Source: a virus
Virus record (IMG/VR): IMGVR_UViG_3300035670_000302
Location: 1-51,294 of that record
Direction: 5' to 3' (one strand)
Length of the DNA: 51,294 nt
Shown: positions 40,118-48,449 of the stretch, piece by piece
How positions within the stretch are numbered: the stretch's first letter is position 1
Layout of the letters: the number at the start of each line of letters is the position of its first letter
Program-made: the position numbers and the translations under genes
The notes under the pieces: generated by a model
Database searches by the model: none
The model's input: the letters and a program-made list of their open reading frames with translations, nothing else
What the model was told of the DNA's origin: nothing

Positions 40118-40264
40118 CTACGCCTTCTTGCCTTTCATAAGGCACTTGCCAGCGGCCTTGCACTTGGCTGGTGTAGGACATCCGGGGCAGGGCTTGAAGA
40201 CCATACCGCCTTTCTTGTACGCCGGCATTTTGGATTTACCTGAAGCAGGTTTCTTGTTCATCAT
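40118..40264 (-). CDS. Small Lys/Cys-rich protein (48 aa)
   Basis: 48 residues, extremely basic (nearly a third Lys), with CPGC, then C and C further on (FKPCPGCPTPAKCKAAGKC), a potential zinc knuckle. AAGGGGA stands before ATG 40264. Could bind DNA or be a virion minor component. Not recognised, but the ribosome site, tight spacing and amino-acid bias support it as a gene. Confidence 0.65.
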   Translation of the reverse strand: MMNKKPASGKSKMPAYKKGGMVFKPCPGCPTPAKCKAAGKCLMKGKKA

Positions 40265-40275
40265 GGTGGTTCCCC

Positions 40276-40578
40276 TTAGTGTCTGTCTTCGTCTTCGCGG
40301 CCAAGGCGAACGACAACGGAGCTACCCGCGCCAAGTTCGCCACTCTTGATCCCAATACGGTAGTACATCAACTCCGGGTCGAAACCGTAGTCTTCCGTAG
40401 CCCCTGTAAAGGTGTCAACGTCATACCACGTCGCACCGTTGTCGATGTTCCGCTGGACGGTGATCGTCGTCCCGGTATTGATGGTGCCACTGATGCTCAG
40501 GTTGAAGTACCCCTCCAACCGCGCTGAAGCAGTGAAGGTGTCGTCAGTGGTGATGGTGTCGCTGATTAGAGTTGCCAT
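40276..40578 (-). CDS. Small beta-rich structural protein (100 aa)
   Basis: 100 residues, strand-rich (GYFNLSISGTINTGTTITVQ), with Gly/Thr/Asp content typical of phage decoration or tail accessory proteins. AGGAG plus the preceding stop TAA lie directly before ATG 40578. No family recognised. Confidence 0.72.
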   Translation of the reverse strand: MATLISDTITTDDTFTASARLEGYFNLSISGTINTGTTITVQRNIDNGATWYDVDTFTGATEDYGFDPELMYYRIGIKSGELGAGSSVVVRLGREDEDRH

Positions 40579-40581
40579 GGA

Positions 40582-40722
40582 TTACTCCTGCGGAGGCTGA
40601 ACCTGCGGTTGGGCTTGGGTCTTGATCTTCTCAACCAAGGGGAACACGGCCTTGTAAGGCAGTTCACCAAGGGCTTGAAGGAGGAAGTTTACTTCTTCAA
40701 CAGTAAGATCCAGCTTGATCAC
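40582..40722 (-). CDS. Conserved small phage protein (46 aa, GTG start)
   Basis: 46 residues starting at GTG 40722, overlapping the upstream stop (GTGA). Begins IKLDLTVEEVNFLLQALGEL and ends with a Gln/Pro tail. The LTVEEVNFLLQAL pattern is one I recognise from small genes beside tail fibres in environmental phages. Function unknown. Confidence 0.72.
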   Translation of the reverse strand: MIKLDLTVEEVNFLLQALGELPYKAVFPLVEKIKTQAQPQVQPPQE

Positions 40723-41051
40723 GCAGAGGCTCCTTGCGCCCATGGCAGAGCAGGGCTAACGATGGGTGGGTTGATTTGGTTGTCGATTTGGGCCTGAACA
40801 GCCGCCTCGGTAGCATCCTTGTCCACACCGTTTGCCCAACACCAGCCCAATACCTGATCCAAAGTCAGGTCTTCATAGGGGGTGAAGTCGCCTTCCGGTG
40901 CAGGGAAGGAACAGGTGGCGTACACGGAACCAGTGTAGTTCTCATCTACGCCAGTGCAACGCCAGTGAGCGGTTACCACCACATCGGAGTATTCACCCTC
41001 AGACGGTTTGCAGTTCAATTGGGAGATTTCCCAAGTCATTACGGTTGCCAT
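40719..41051 (-). CDS. Tail-associated conserved protein (110 aa)
   Basis: 110 residues. Strands TWEISQLNCKPSEGEYSDVV and VVTAHWRCTGVDENYTGSVY are followed by a helical part (LTLDQVLGWCWANGVDKDAT). This domain type accompanies tail fibres in many phages (DUF7936-like, from memory). GGAG precedes the start. It may chaperone or cap the fibre encoded just upstream. Confidence 0.75.
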   Translation of the reverse strand: MATVMTWEISQLNCKPSEGEYSDVVVTAHWRCTGVDENYTGSVYATCSFPAPEGDFTPYEDLTLDQVLGWCWANGVDKDATEAAVQAQIDNQINPPIVSPALPWAQGASA

Positions 41052-41069
41052 GTCATATGCTCCTGTTGA

Positions 41070-42944
41070 TTATGGGCCAGCGTCACGCCACTGACCGCCT
41101 GAGTAAAAGTAAAGTTTGTTGTTGGTGGTATCGACCACGATTGGGGCAGTACCGGTTTGCGTGGTTGGCGTTCCAGTAGGAGTGCCTGCACAAGTGGGGA
41201 CGTAGAGGAAGCCGTCAGTAGCCGTGGTGGCAAGAGCGGCAGTACCCACTACCATGCCGCCTGCTGCGGGGATGCGGGCGCGTTCTGTGTTGTTGGTTTC
41301 AAAAACAAGTGGCGTATTTGCAATGTTTCGGAGTGCGGCAGCGTCTGTGCTGTATCGACCTGCCTTGTCATACATCAAATAAACACCATAACCTCCGTTG
41401 TCATTCACGCCCATACCGCGAACACCTGCGGCTGGCGTATTTATTTGAATATCAAAGTTGTTGTCGACACTGCTGGTCGTCCCAACCAACAAATTCCCAC
41501 TAGCATCCAGCGTCATTGCTTGGGTGAAAGTGATGGCGTTACCTGCGGTGCCGGATGGAGCGTTGAACCACTGATGCGCCCCATTCTGCTGCGTGTATCG
41601 GGTGGCTGCGGCGCTTGTGGTGTACGTCCATGTACCGCTGCCATAGAACGTATTTGACATATAATGCGCGTTCGGGCCAGCGGTTGCGATCATGCCGCCG
41701 TTCTTCATCTCAAATGCAGGTTCAACCCACGCGCTCAGCGTAACCCCGAGGCCGAGGTTGCCGCTCGCATCCAACGTCATTGCTTGCGTGAAGCTGATGG
41801 CGTTACCGGCAGTGCCTGATGGAGCGGTGTCCCATTTATGAGTTCCATTTACTTGCTCATAACGAGTAGCAGCTTGGGTTGTTTTGTAAATCCAATTTGA
41901 ACCGTTGAAATACGCATTTGCTCCAGATGACAGAACGCCGGATGTGCTGTAAACGTATGCGTTTCCATTTAGCTCTAAGATGCCGGGGCCAACTCCGCTC
42001 CAAGCACTAGGCGTAACCCCGAGGCCGAGGTTGCCGGAGGAGTCGATACGCATACGTTCTGTGTTGCTGGTATCAAACGCTAAGTATCCGGCTTTGTCGT
42101 TGTGAACATTCCAGTTAGTACCATCTGGAGTTCCAACATACCCAAGGCGCGTAGAAGTATTGGTTTCGTAAAAATCTATAAAGTTGCCGGTGTTTACGTT
42201 TCTGAATCGAGCAGTAGTCCCGCCGGATGTAGATACAACGTCTAATTTTGCACCGGGCGAACCCGTATCAATCCCCACGTTGCCTGTGGAGGTGATCCGC
42301 ATACGTTCGGTGGTGTTGGTGAACCAAATATGGTGCTGAGCAGCCATATACTGGTTATTGAAATCCGCGCCGTCAAACTGGTTGCCAACATATCCAGTAG
42401 TAGATCCACCAAACTTAAAAGTTAGCCTGGTTCCTGCTGCGGTGTTTGCGCTTGAGTTAGTCAGAACCAGCCCAATAGGTGATGCTACGTTTTGAGAGTT
42501 TGCTAGGTTTGTCCCATCAAACGACAACGAAGAACCGGTAGTTATGGCTTTTGAAGCATCGAGGTAAGCAACACCATTAACTGTGCCTCCGCTTAATGTG
42601 GCAGTCCCCGAAACGCTAAGGTTTACAAAGTTGCCATCAGCGCCGCCTTCAACCCGTTGCCATACGGAACCGTTGAATACCGCCCAATCACCCACTCCCC
42701 AGTTGGTAACACCGTTCAGATTCGTATTACCCGCAACAGAGACGATGTAGAACTGTCCGAGTGTACCCACACTGGAAGTCAGTGTGGGGGTATTTGTGGA
42801 AGCGTTCCACGCACCCTCATAGTCCAGCCCGGAGAAGGTGTTACCGTTGATCACGATAGGCCCTTCAATACTGAGGGTTCCCTCAACCGTAACGTCGTTG
42901 AAAGTTGGATTGCGTCCGAAGATGCCGCCGTGCTTCTTAATCAT
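41070..42944 (-). CDS. Tail fibre protein with repeated domains
   Basis: 624 residues. The N-terminal region (GGIFGRNPTFNDVTVEGTLS) attaches to the virion; a WAVFNGSVWQRVEGG motif follows. The remaining two thirds are repeated elements such as TERMRI..GNLGLGV and AMTLDASGNL, expected of a beta-structured shaft. The last 60 residues (TPTTQTGTAPIVVDTTNNKL...GGQWRDAG) resemble a fibre tip. No intramolecular chaperone (CE) domain is seen. It probably determines host recognition. Two near-identical 60-bp segments are noted separately. Confidence 0.85.
   Translation of the reverse strand: MIKKHGGIFGRNPTFNDVTVEGTLSIEGPIVINGNTFSGLDYEGAWNASTNTPTLTSSVGTLGQFYIVSVAGNTNLNGVTNWGVGDWAVFNGSVWQRVEGGADGNFVNLSVSGTATLSGGTVNGVAYLDASKAITTGSSLSFDGTNLANSQNVASPIGLVLTNSSANTAAGTRLTFKFGGSTTGYVGNQFDGADFNNQYMAAQHHIWFTNTTERMRITSTGNVGIDTGSPGAKLDVVSTSGGTTARFRNVNTGNFIDFYETNTSTRLGYVGTPDGTNWNVHNDKAGYLAFDTSNTERMRIDSSGNLGLGVTPSAWSGVGPGILELNGNAYVYSTSGVLSSGANAYFNGSNWIYKTTQAATRYEQVNGTHKWDTAPSGTAGNAISFTQAMTLDASGNLGLGVTLSAWVEPAFEMKNGGMIATAGPNAHYMSNTFYGSGTWTYTTSAAATRYTQQNGAHQWFNAPSGTAGNAITFTQAMTLDASGNLLVGTTSSVDNNFDIQINTPAAGVRGMGVNDNGGYGVYLMYDKAGRYSTDAAALRNIANTPLVFETNNTERARIPAAGGMVVGTAALATTATDGFLYVPTCAGTPTGTPTTQTGTAPIVVDTTNNKLYFYSGGQWRDAGP
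41503..41826 (-). repeat. Two 60-bp near-identical repeats within the tail fibre gene
   Basis: 41503-41562 and 41767-41826 match with few differences and encode the repeated segment AMTLDASGNL with flanks. They fit domain duplication in the fibre shaft and could permit recombination between shaft lengths. Confidence 0.75.
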
Positions 42945-42947
42945 TTA

Positions 42948-43619
42948 TCACGCTCCAAAAGGTGGTATGCGGACGGACATGGCCCCGCGCATGTTGCCGA
43001 GGTTAGCCCGTGCCCGCCGCTCAGTGAGCTTGGACAGGTACTGTCTCATGTGGTATGCCGCCGCTTCACGGTCAGACCAGTTTTGGTTGGGGAGCATCAG
43101 GAGCCGTTGGAGCGTATTGTGGACAATCGCTTCCTCAAGTTCGTTGAACACCGCCTCGTCCATGTTGGTCGCTGACTTGGTAGGCTTGATCGCCAGAGTC
43201 AGAACAAGGTTGTAGGTGGAACCCGTCTCCGGCTTGGGGAGAAGGATATACTGCGTCGTGTTGATCTGGCAGAAGACCTGCGGCTGGCTTGCCTGATCCG
43301 TCGAATCCCATTTGGGAAACCGCTTCAGCGCCGTGTCGAGCGTCAACGGCTCAAGCGAAGGGCCGTCCACCAGCGTAGCGTCGAAGACTGCGTGTACCTC
43401 AGCCGCAAGCGGGGTAACCCCGTCTACGAGCGCGGGGTATGAATAGGTAGACTGGAGCGGAGTCAGCGCGATGTTACCCGTCCGATACCGCCAGAAGAGA
43501 GTGCGCTCACAGGCTTCGATTGCCGCCTTGCGGACGTACTCAATGATCGTAGGCGTAGGGCATCCCGGCGCACTCGCCGCGATGGTAGGCACAAGGGTAG
43601 AGAACAGCCGTGTAGCCAT
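42948..43619 (-). CDS. Tail adaptor protein (gp11-like; 223 aa)
   Basis: 223 residues, helical with a beta insertion. The sequence includes TPTIIEYVRKAAIEACERTL and a C-terminal RRARANLG element. Two such adaptor genes lie side by side, here and at 43619. Podoviral genomes carry a head-tail connector and tail-tube protein A at this place. The start overlaps the preceding stop as TAATG. The assignment is by position and fold character; the exact role within the connector is uncertain. Confidence 0.75.
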   Translation of the reverse strand: MATRLFSTLVPTIAASAPGCPTPTIIEYVRKAAIEACERTLFWRYRTGNIALTPLQSTYSYPALVDGVTPLAAEVHAVFDATLVDGPSLEPLTLDTALKRFPKWDSTDQASQPQVFCQINTTQYILLPKPETGSTYNLVLTLAIKPTKSATNMDEAVFNELEEAIVHNTLQRLLMLPNQNWSDREAAAYHMRQYLSKLTERRARANLGNMRGAMSVRIPPFGA

Positions 43620-44290
43620 TAGATTACCTGCCTCTGCGGTCTAACGTAACCGGGTTGAGGGGAGAGTCCTGCGTCCTCAGTGTCCGTCAACGGACGAAGT
43701 TGGAGGTTGACCCCCAACGACTGAACAAACGAGTCGTAGTACAGCTTAGCCCGACCAGAGTTAATATGCTCGTCATCCTGCGACTCAGCCAGAAACACTA
43801 CGCAGTCTATAAGCGACGGTAGGTAGGTATCAGGTAGTTCAGTGATGGTATTCCCCGTTGCTGTGTACGTCGCAGGCGTATTGACGTATTCACCTATCAG
43901 GACGACCCCACTCGTAGGTCTTGGGTAGACGAAGAACTTGGTCGGGTTACGCACATGCCGTGCGTAGTTCACCGGCGTCCCCGCCGTGTCGCTCACCCAA
44001 CCCGGCGTTGACTGGTCTAACATTTCGCGGCTGACTTCAGTCAGTGCGTTGCCGCCACTGACGGAGAACAGTTCGACCAGCCGTACCCCACCGGCAGGAA
44101 TAGACTGGATAACCGTGTCCTGAGTCAGCGATATATTCCCGATAGTCGTGAAGAGATCGGGGCGAAGGTAAACCATCCGCTTCAGTGCTTGGTTCACAAA
44201 GCCAATCAATACGGAATCGCTGAAGCGATACGTCACTTTCGTATCTTGTAACAGCACCCGCGCTTGTCCGATCACATCACTCACAAGCAT
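43619..44290 (-). CDS. Head-tail adaptor protein (P22 gp4/DUF6682-like; 223 aa)
   Basis: 223 residues. The opening VSDVIGQARVLLQDTKVTYR followed by LIGFVNQALKRMVYLRPDLF is the start of many phage adaptor proteins that close the portal after packaging. The C-terminal part is helical (YYDSFVQSLGVNL). The next gene, 42948, is of the same length and likely a paired connector. It ends in a TAATG overlap. Confidence 0.82.
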   Translation of the reverse strand: MLVSDVIGQARVLLQDTKVTYRFSDSVLIGFVNQALKRMVYLRPDLFTTIGNISLTQDTVIQSIPAGGVRLVELFSVSGGNALTEVSREMLDQSTPGWVSDTAGTPVNYARHVRNPTKFFVYPRPTSGVVLIGEYVNTPATYTATGNTITELPDTYLPSLIDCVVFLAESQDDEHINSGRAKLYYDSFVQSLGVNLQLRPLTDTEDAGLSPQPGYVRPQRQVI

Positions 44291-44292
44291 GA

Positions 44293-44556
44293 TTACAGCC
44301 CTCTGGAGGCGTCAATGTTCAACTCATCGGGCGAGAACAGCGGTGCTTCTGGTACTTCCTCGGTGGCAAGGTCGAGCTTAGACTTGCGCTTGGCGCGAGT
44401 CTTCACCACCTGCTCAATCTGCTCTTCTACCACAGGCGTAATGAACCGCTCAGGGAACGCTTCCTGCTCGCTGACTTCTTCGCACAGCGGGTTCTCTGCG
44501 AGGATCGGATGCCACTCGTAGATGAACCCGTCTTTCTTGTTGCGGAGGTATTTCAT
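44293..44556 (-). CDS. Hypothetical head protein (87 aa)
   Basis: 87 residues, acidic, containing a basic patch (KTRAKRKSK). Begins MKYLRNKKDGFIYEWHP, a pattern seen in short virion-cluster genes. Not recognised. ATGA overlap with the preceding gene. Possibly a scaffold or packaging accessory. Confidence 0.7.
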   Translation of the reverse strand: MKYLRNKKDGFIYEWHPILAENPLCEEVSEQEAFPERFITPVVEEQIEQVVKTRAKRKSKLDLATEEVPEAPLFSPDELNIDASRGL

Positions 44557-44732
44557 TTCTTCATCCCCTTGAGGGTTTTGGCAAGCCGCGCCCGCTGACC
44601 CAGTTTACCCGGAGCCTTCGCCGCTTTCTCAAGCGCCTTAGCGGGGATAGTCCCCCCTTTCTTCACGCCCATCTGCTCACGCAGGGCACCCGGTTTCTTG
44701 ATCGCGTCCTGTATCCACTTCTTGCCAGCCAT
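44553..44732 (-). CDS. Conserved basic phage protein (59 aa)
   Basis: 59 residues, strongly basic: MAGKKWIQDAIKKPGALRE, then LEKAAKAPGKLGQRARLAKT. The pattern is common in small genes of environmental phage head clusters. Start 44732 has AGGTGA upstream. DNA-binding or virion-internal function is plausible; not known. Confidence 0.8.
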   Translation of the reverse strand: MAGKKWIQDAIKKPGALREQMGVKKGGTIPAKALEKAAKAPGKLGQRARLAKTLKGMKK

Positions 44733-44735
44733 AGG

Positions 44736-45131
44736 TCACCTATACTTCGCTGTTTTCTTTGCCACGGATTCGGGCTGTTTAACGAACTGCTTGCCCGACT
44801 TGGTACCTTCGCGCTTGGCACGGGTTGTCGCCGCGTACTCCGCAGAGGTCAGGGCTTCTCTGGCCTTCTTCGGAAGATACCGCTCACCTGTAGCTTGCGG
44901 ACCCTGCGTCGAGGGCTTACCGGACTTGGTTCCCCAGTCTTCTTTGGTCCACTTGGAGAGCGACTTCTGCGAAGAGGTCTTCCCACCAGTATAGCCACCT
45001 CCAGCCTTCTCGTACTCTTGCGCGACGATCTGTGCTTTGCGCGCAGACCACTGACCCGGTTGCCCACCTTTACCCCCTGCCATCACGCGGTCTTTGATCC
45101 GCTCCCGCAGATCAGGCTTGGTGTATGCCAT
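44736..45131 (-). CDS. DUF5872 protein (131 aa)
   Basis: 131 residues from ATG 45131. The start MAYTKPDLRERIKDRVMAGG and QWSARKAQIVAQEYEKAGGG are typical of DUF5872; YLPKKAREALTSAEYAATTR and a GKQFV segment follow. Strongly basic. The longer frame from 45158 is rejected because it adds residues out of family. Function unknown; may be carried inside the head or on DNA. Confidence 0.85.
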   Translation of the reverse strand: MAYTKPDLRERIKDRVMAGGKGGQPGQWSARKAQIVAQEYEKAGGGYTGGKTSSQKSLSKWTKEDWGTKSGKPSTQGPQATGERYLPKKAREALTSAEYAATTRAKREGTKSGKQFVKQPESVAKKTAKYR

Positions 45132-45133
45132 GG

Positions 45134-45421
45134 CTACCACTTCGCCTTGTCGGCCCAATACGCCGCAGACATCTTCCCTTTGGCGATATTTGAGGCGTGG
45201 CGGGCTTTGAAAGACTCCCGGCGCTTGCGGTATGACTCGCTCTCACCCTCTTTCTTGGGCGATCCTGAGACACCCTGCTGGCCGAATCTGATGGTCTTCA
45301 CCTGATCCCCAACCTTCGCCACGACGACATGACTCTTGGTTGGGTGGTTCGGGGTCCGCTTCGGCTGGTTGTATCCGCTGACGCCTGCGCGAGCAAGGCG
45401 TGGGTCTTTCGTTGTTGGCAT
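45134..45421 (-). CDS. Conserved small phage protein (95 aa)
   Basis: 95 residues, basic, with TIRFGQQGVSGSP then RRESFKARHASNIAKGKMSA and AYWADKAKW. The FKARH...AKGKMSAAYWA signature accompanies DUF5872 in many phages. Overlaps the upstream stop as TAATG. Function unknown. Confidence 0.8.
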   Translation of the reverse strand: MPTTKDPRLARAGVSGYNQPKRTPNHPTKSHVVVAKVGDQVKTIRFGQQGVSGSPKKEGESESYRKRRESFKARHASNIAKGKMSAAYWADKAKW

Positions 45422-46545
45422 TACGCAACCGCTCCTTTGATAACCGCAAACTGAATTACGGGAGACTCTGTGCCCGCCGCAGGGACGGTGGAGTTGTCGA
45501 GGTTACCGACAGAGATAACACAGGAACCTGCCGTAGTTTCTACAACACTGACTTGGTAGTACTTCCGCGTACCCGCCGCACATCCGCTCTTGATGGACGC
45601 AACGATAATGTCGTTGGCGGCGATGGTGCTGTTAGTGAGTGTGAACTCATCAGCCTCATGGCCGGAAATACTGGCGGCAAACAGGACGATCTCGCCTGTA
45701 ATCTTGTTGAGCGTAACACCAGTGGTGCGGCTGGTGCCCTGCGTAACCGTTCCCCCCGTCCCTGTCGGGTATCCGATAGACGTAGTGGCCTCCAGCTTGG
45801 TGGCGGTGACAGAGCCGGTACCGTTGGGGGTTATCGTAATGTTCCCGTTGACGCCATCATAGATGCGGATGACGCCGCTGTTCGTACCGGCGTTGGTATT
45901 GAGGATCAAGTCCCCCGTACCGCTGGTGGTCAGTGTGGCGTCGACGTTTGAGTCGCCGATCTGCACAGTATCCGCGCTGAGGATAACGTCGCCCGTACCG
46001 TTGGGAGTCAGCGTGATGTTGCCGTTCGCCCCGTCAAAGATGCGGATGATGCCGGAGTTAGTCCCGCTGTTGGTACTGATGATCATGTCACCCGTACCGT
46101 TTGTCGTGAGCGTGGCATCTACGTTGGAGTCGCCCATGCGGACAGTGTCGGCATCCAACTGCACATCGCCCGTGCCGTTGGGGGCGATCACGACGTTACC
46201 GTTGGTGTTGGTGCTGGACAACGTGTTGCTCGTCATCCGCAGGTTACCGCCGTTGACGGTGGTACCCGTGAACGTAGTCGTTCCGGTGAAGTTCGGATTG
46301 GACAGAACTACCTGCCCCGTACCGTTAGGCGTGAGGTAGATATTCCCGTTGGTGTCTACGGACGAAATGGTGTTACCGTCAAGCTGAAGGTTATCAACAG
46401 CAACGGCAAGCGTACTGACTTGGAGCGCAGTCGCCGTCCCCGTGCCGCTATAGACCGTCTTCAACGTACTGGTCGGCCCATCACTAACGTGCAACAACTG
46501 GTTGTACGTTGACGTAATAGTGTTGTTCGTCAAATTTGTAGGCAT
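45421..46545 (-). CDS. Beta-helical structural protein with 59-residue repeats
   Basis: 374 residues. Two adjacent near-identical units start at residues 115 (NGNVVIAPNGTGDVQL) and 174 (NGNITLTPNGTGDVIL), with a third partial one at 233. The period is 59. Each unit includes MGDSNVDATLTTNGTGD or a variant, and TNSGIIRIFDG. Gly/Asn/Thr-rich beta arcs fit a beta-helix or fibre. The C-terminal domain (about 250-374) differs. Probably a tail fibre or head fibre. Confidence 0.78.
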   Translation of the reverse strand: MPTNLTNNTITSTYNQLLHVSDGPTSTLKTVYSGTGTATALQVSTLAVAVDNLQLDGNTISSVDTNGNIYLTPNGTGQVVLSNPNFTGTTTFTGTTVNGGNLRMTSNTLSSTNTNGNVVIAPNGTGDVQLDADTVRMGDSNVDATLTTNGTGDMIISTNSGTNSGIIRIFDGANGNITLTPNGTGDVILSADTVQIGDSNVDATLTTSGTGDLILNTNAGTNSGVIRIYDGVNGNITITPNGTGSVTATKLEATTSIGYPTGTGGTVTQGTSRTTGVTLNKITGEIVLFAASISGHEADEFTLTNSTIAANDIIVASIKSGCAAGTRKYYQVSVVETTAGSCVISVGNLDNSTVPAAGTESPVIQFAVIKGAVA

Positions 46546-46556
46546 GGTAACACCCT

Positions 46557-46581
46557 ATAAAAACAGGGGCCGAAGCCCCTG
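46557..46581 (-). terminator. Rho-independent terminator (minus strand)
   Basis: On the minus strand: CAGGGGC-TTCG-GCCCCTG followed by five T residues. Immediately after the 124-aa structural gene (stop 46585). UUCG loop, seven GC-rich pairs: strong terminator or attenuator between capsid-area genes and the fibre-type gene. Confidence 0.85.
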
Positions 46582-46584
46582 CTA

Positions 46585-46959
46585 TCAGCCTGCGGCCATC
46601 ACAATCCAGTTGGTTCCGTCGCAGACAAGCGTCGCCCACTTACCGGCAGTACCAGCAAGAATAGCGGTACCCGCCGTGTTGGAATCAACAGGCTTGACGT
46701 TGGACGAAGCAGAGACAACCGTCTGCGCGGCGATGGTCTTGATCGTAACTACACGACCTGCATTAGCAGAAGCCGTAGGGAAAGTTACAGCAATCGAACC
46801 AGAGCCGTTACAGACTATGAAGTTCTCGGTCGCGGCCAACGTGAACGCCGCTGTTTTAGTGACAGGCGCAGTAGACTTCACCGTGTTGAGCGTGAAGTTG
46901 CTGGCTTGACCACTGTTGATTGTCAGGTTGTCCTGAGCAATACCAGTATAAAGACCCAT
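46585..46959 (-). CDS. Virion structural protein (124 aa)
   Basis: 124 residues, beta-rich and Ala/Thr/Val-rich (SGSIAVTFPTASANAGRVVT). The C-terminal part has AGKWATLVCDGTNWIVMAAG, a motif seen in phage fibre or decoration proteins. GAGG lies upstream of ATG 46959. Flanked on both sides by hairpins, which would set its expression level. Confidence 0.76.
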   Translation of the reverse strand: MGLYTGIAQDNLTINSGQASNFTLNTVKSTAPVTKTAAFTLAATENFIVCNGSGSIAVTFPTASANAGRVVTIKTIAAQTVVSASSNVKPVDSNTAGTAILAGTAGKWATLVCDGTNWIVMAAG

Positions 46960-46975
46960 GAGCGTACCCTCTTAG

Positions 46976-46994
46976 AAAGGGGGCTTGCGCCCCC
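46976..46994 (-). terminator. Hairpin after 150-aa structural gene
   Basis: On the minus strand AAGGGGGC-GCAA-GCCCCCTT plus TCTAAG: eight pairs and a GNRA-type loop, but few T residues. A leaky terminator is likely. Confidence 0.5.
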
Positions 46995-47000
46995 TTGGGA

Positions 47001-47453
47001 TTAGTTGGTGTCGATGACAACCGCAAAGACCTTCACAACGCAGTCGGTCGGAACCGCAGTGTTGAGCAGAAGGTCAATCGTGTCAGCAGAAGCAACAACC
47101 GTGGGGTTGGCAAGGTCAGCGGCCTTCAGACCCGTGCTATTGGAAGCAAGGTCATTACCGTAGGCGTTGGCGGCGGCAGGTGAACCGCCGGTGTAGCCGA
47201 GGTCGAAGGTAGCCGTGGTGTTGGTCGTCTCAGCCGTGGTGATATTAAGACCAGCGGAGAGTACAACCGTGCCAGCGGGCAGGCTGATGATCTGGAGCGT
47301 GTCGCCAGCGGCCAGTGCAGTAGCACTAGCGGCAGAACGAGCGGCTACGATCTTGGCGAAATCCAACTCTACAGAGTACTTGGAAATGCCAGTGCCATCA
47401 GGGTACGCGGCGGTGCCTTTGTTAAAGCCAAGGGAGTCAGTGTAAGCGGCCAT
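47001..47453 (-). CDS. Virion decoration-like protein (150 aa)
   Basis: 150 residues, beta-rich. Begins MAAYTDSLGFNKGTAAYPDG and has GDTLQIISLPAGTVVLSAGL, ETTNTTATFDLGYTGG and an aliphatic end VKVFAVVIDTN. This domain often directly follows the capsid gene in podovirus-like genomes and may decorate the head. GAGGATACTCAC precedes the ATG. Confidence 0.8.
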   Translation of the reverse strand: MAAYTDSLGFNKGTAAYPDGTGISKYSVELDFAKIVAARSAASATALAAGDTLQIISLPAGTVVLSAGLNITTAETTNTTATFDLGYTGGSPAAANAYGNDLASNSTGLKAADLANPTVVASADTIDLLLNTAVPTDCVVKVFAVVIDTN

Positions 47454-47480
47454 GTGAGTATCCTCTTAAAATGGGTAGAG

Positions 47481-47499
47481 CGGGGGCTATTCACCCCCG
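47481..47499 (-). terminator. Hairpin after capsid gene
   Basis: On the minus strand CGGGGG-TGAATAG-CCCCCG, six pairs, just downstream of the capsid stop. No good T-run, so partial termination or mRNA protection. Confidence 0.5.
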
Positions 47500-47503
47500 A
47501 TCA

Positions 47504-48427
47504 TTAGAACGTGATAACAGCTTGTGACAGAGCTTCGGGCTTGACGACCTTGTAGCCATACACCTGAAGACCACGGATGATGTTTCCGAAGGTGCTTTCA
47601 GAGCGGATGGTTTCCATGTTGGTCATCTGCGAAGCAAAGGTGAAGCCCATCTTGTGGCCGGCAATGATGCTGTACTTGCCGCTGGACACGTTCAGGTTGT
47701 GGCTCATGTAGACCGTGAAGCGGTCGATCATACCGAGGCGACCGTTACGAACGATGGAGGTGCCGTCGCCAGTCAGCGAGGCGTCCTTCAGTTCGGACTT
47801 CTTGATCAGACCGGCCATCTTGGCAGGGATAACGATGAAGCGACCGCCTTCAGGAGCGTTGGCTTCGTCGAGTACCGTGCCCATGTCGACGATCAGATCA
47901 ACGACAGAGACCGTACCGCCAGCGCCGTCTTTGGTGACGGTGATGGGGCTACCGGTCGTGCCGAGGTTGAACGAAGAAGAGATACGGCCAGCCGTTGCAC
48001 CTTTGTTCTGCGCGGAAATGTCCGGCAGGAGGTCGGTCAGAACGCGCTGGTCAATCTTGATCTTCATACGCTCAGAGGCGTCCTTCGACCAAGTGTCCAT
48101 CAGGTTGATGTCAGACTGCACCTTGTCAACGTCGTCCTCGACGCAAGCGAAGTACTCGCCCTTGTCGATGATAAGCTGGAGCTTAGGCTTGTCAGGGTTC
48201 TCTACGGAGAGCGTCTGACCCTTGACGTAGGTCTTGATGGTGATTTCAGGAGTGGTACGGATGTTGACCGTGTCACCCATCTGACGGATTTCACCTTCGT
48301 AATCGGTGTTGGAGATAGCGGCAAGGACAGTCGCATCGTAGAAGTTCTCGATGAGTTTGCCAGACCAAATTTCTGGGATGAAGTTGCCGCTGTAATTAGG
48401 ACGGCCCGGTGCTACTGGAAATGACAT
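47504..48427 (-). CDS. Major capsid protein
   Basis: 307 residues, typical length for a podoviral HK97-fold coat. Seen: N-terminal MSFPVAPGRPNYSGNFIPEI, then WSGKLIENFYDATVLAAISN. There is a long central beta region and a final GLQVYGYKVVKPEALSQA segment typical of coat proteins. It is located directly after the scaffold gene and before the decoration-like gene. AGAGGTGAATAACC upstream is a strong ribosome site, suiting high expression. It forms the icosahedral shell. Confidence 0.9.
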   Translation of the reverse strand: MSFPVAPGRPNYSGNFIPEIWSGKLIENFYDATVLAAISNTDYEGEIRQMGDTVNIRTTPEITIKTYVKGQTLSVENPDKPKLQLIIDKGEYFACVEDDVDKVQSDINLMDTWSKDASERMKIKIDQRVLTDLLPDISAQNKGATAGRISSSFNLGTTGSPITVTKDGAGGTVSVVDLIVDMGTVLDEANAPEGGRFIVIPAKMAGLIKKSELKDASLTGDGTSIVRNGRLGMIDRFTVYMSHNLNVSSGKYSIIAGHKMGFTFASQMTNMETIRSESTFGNIIRGLQVYGYKVVKPEALSQAVITF

Positions 48428-48449
48428 GGTTATTCACCTCTAATGAAAG

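Noticed and set aside
47654-48424. 256-aa plus-strand frame opposite the capsid gene
   Set aside because: Mirror of the conserved capsid coding sequence; no start signals.
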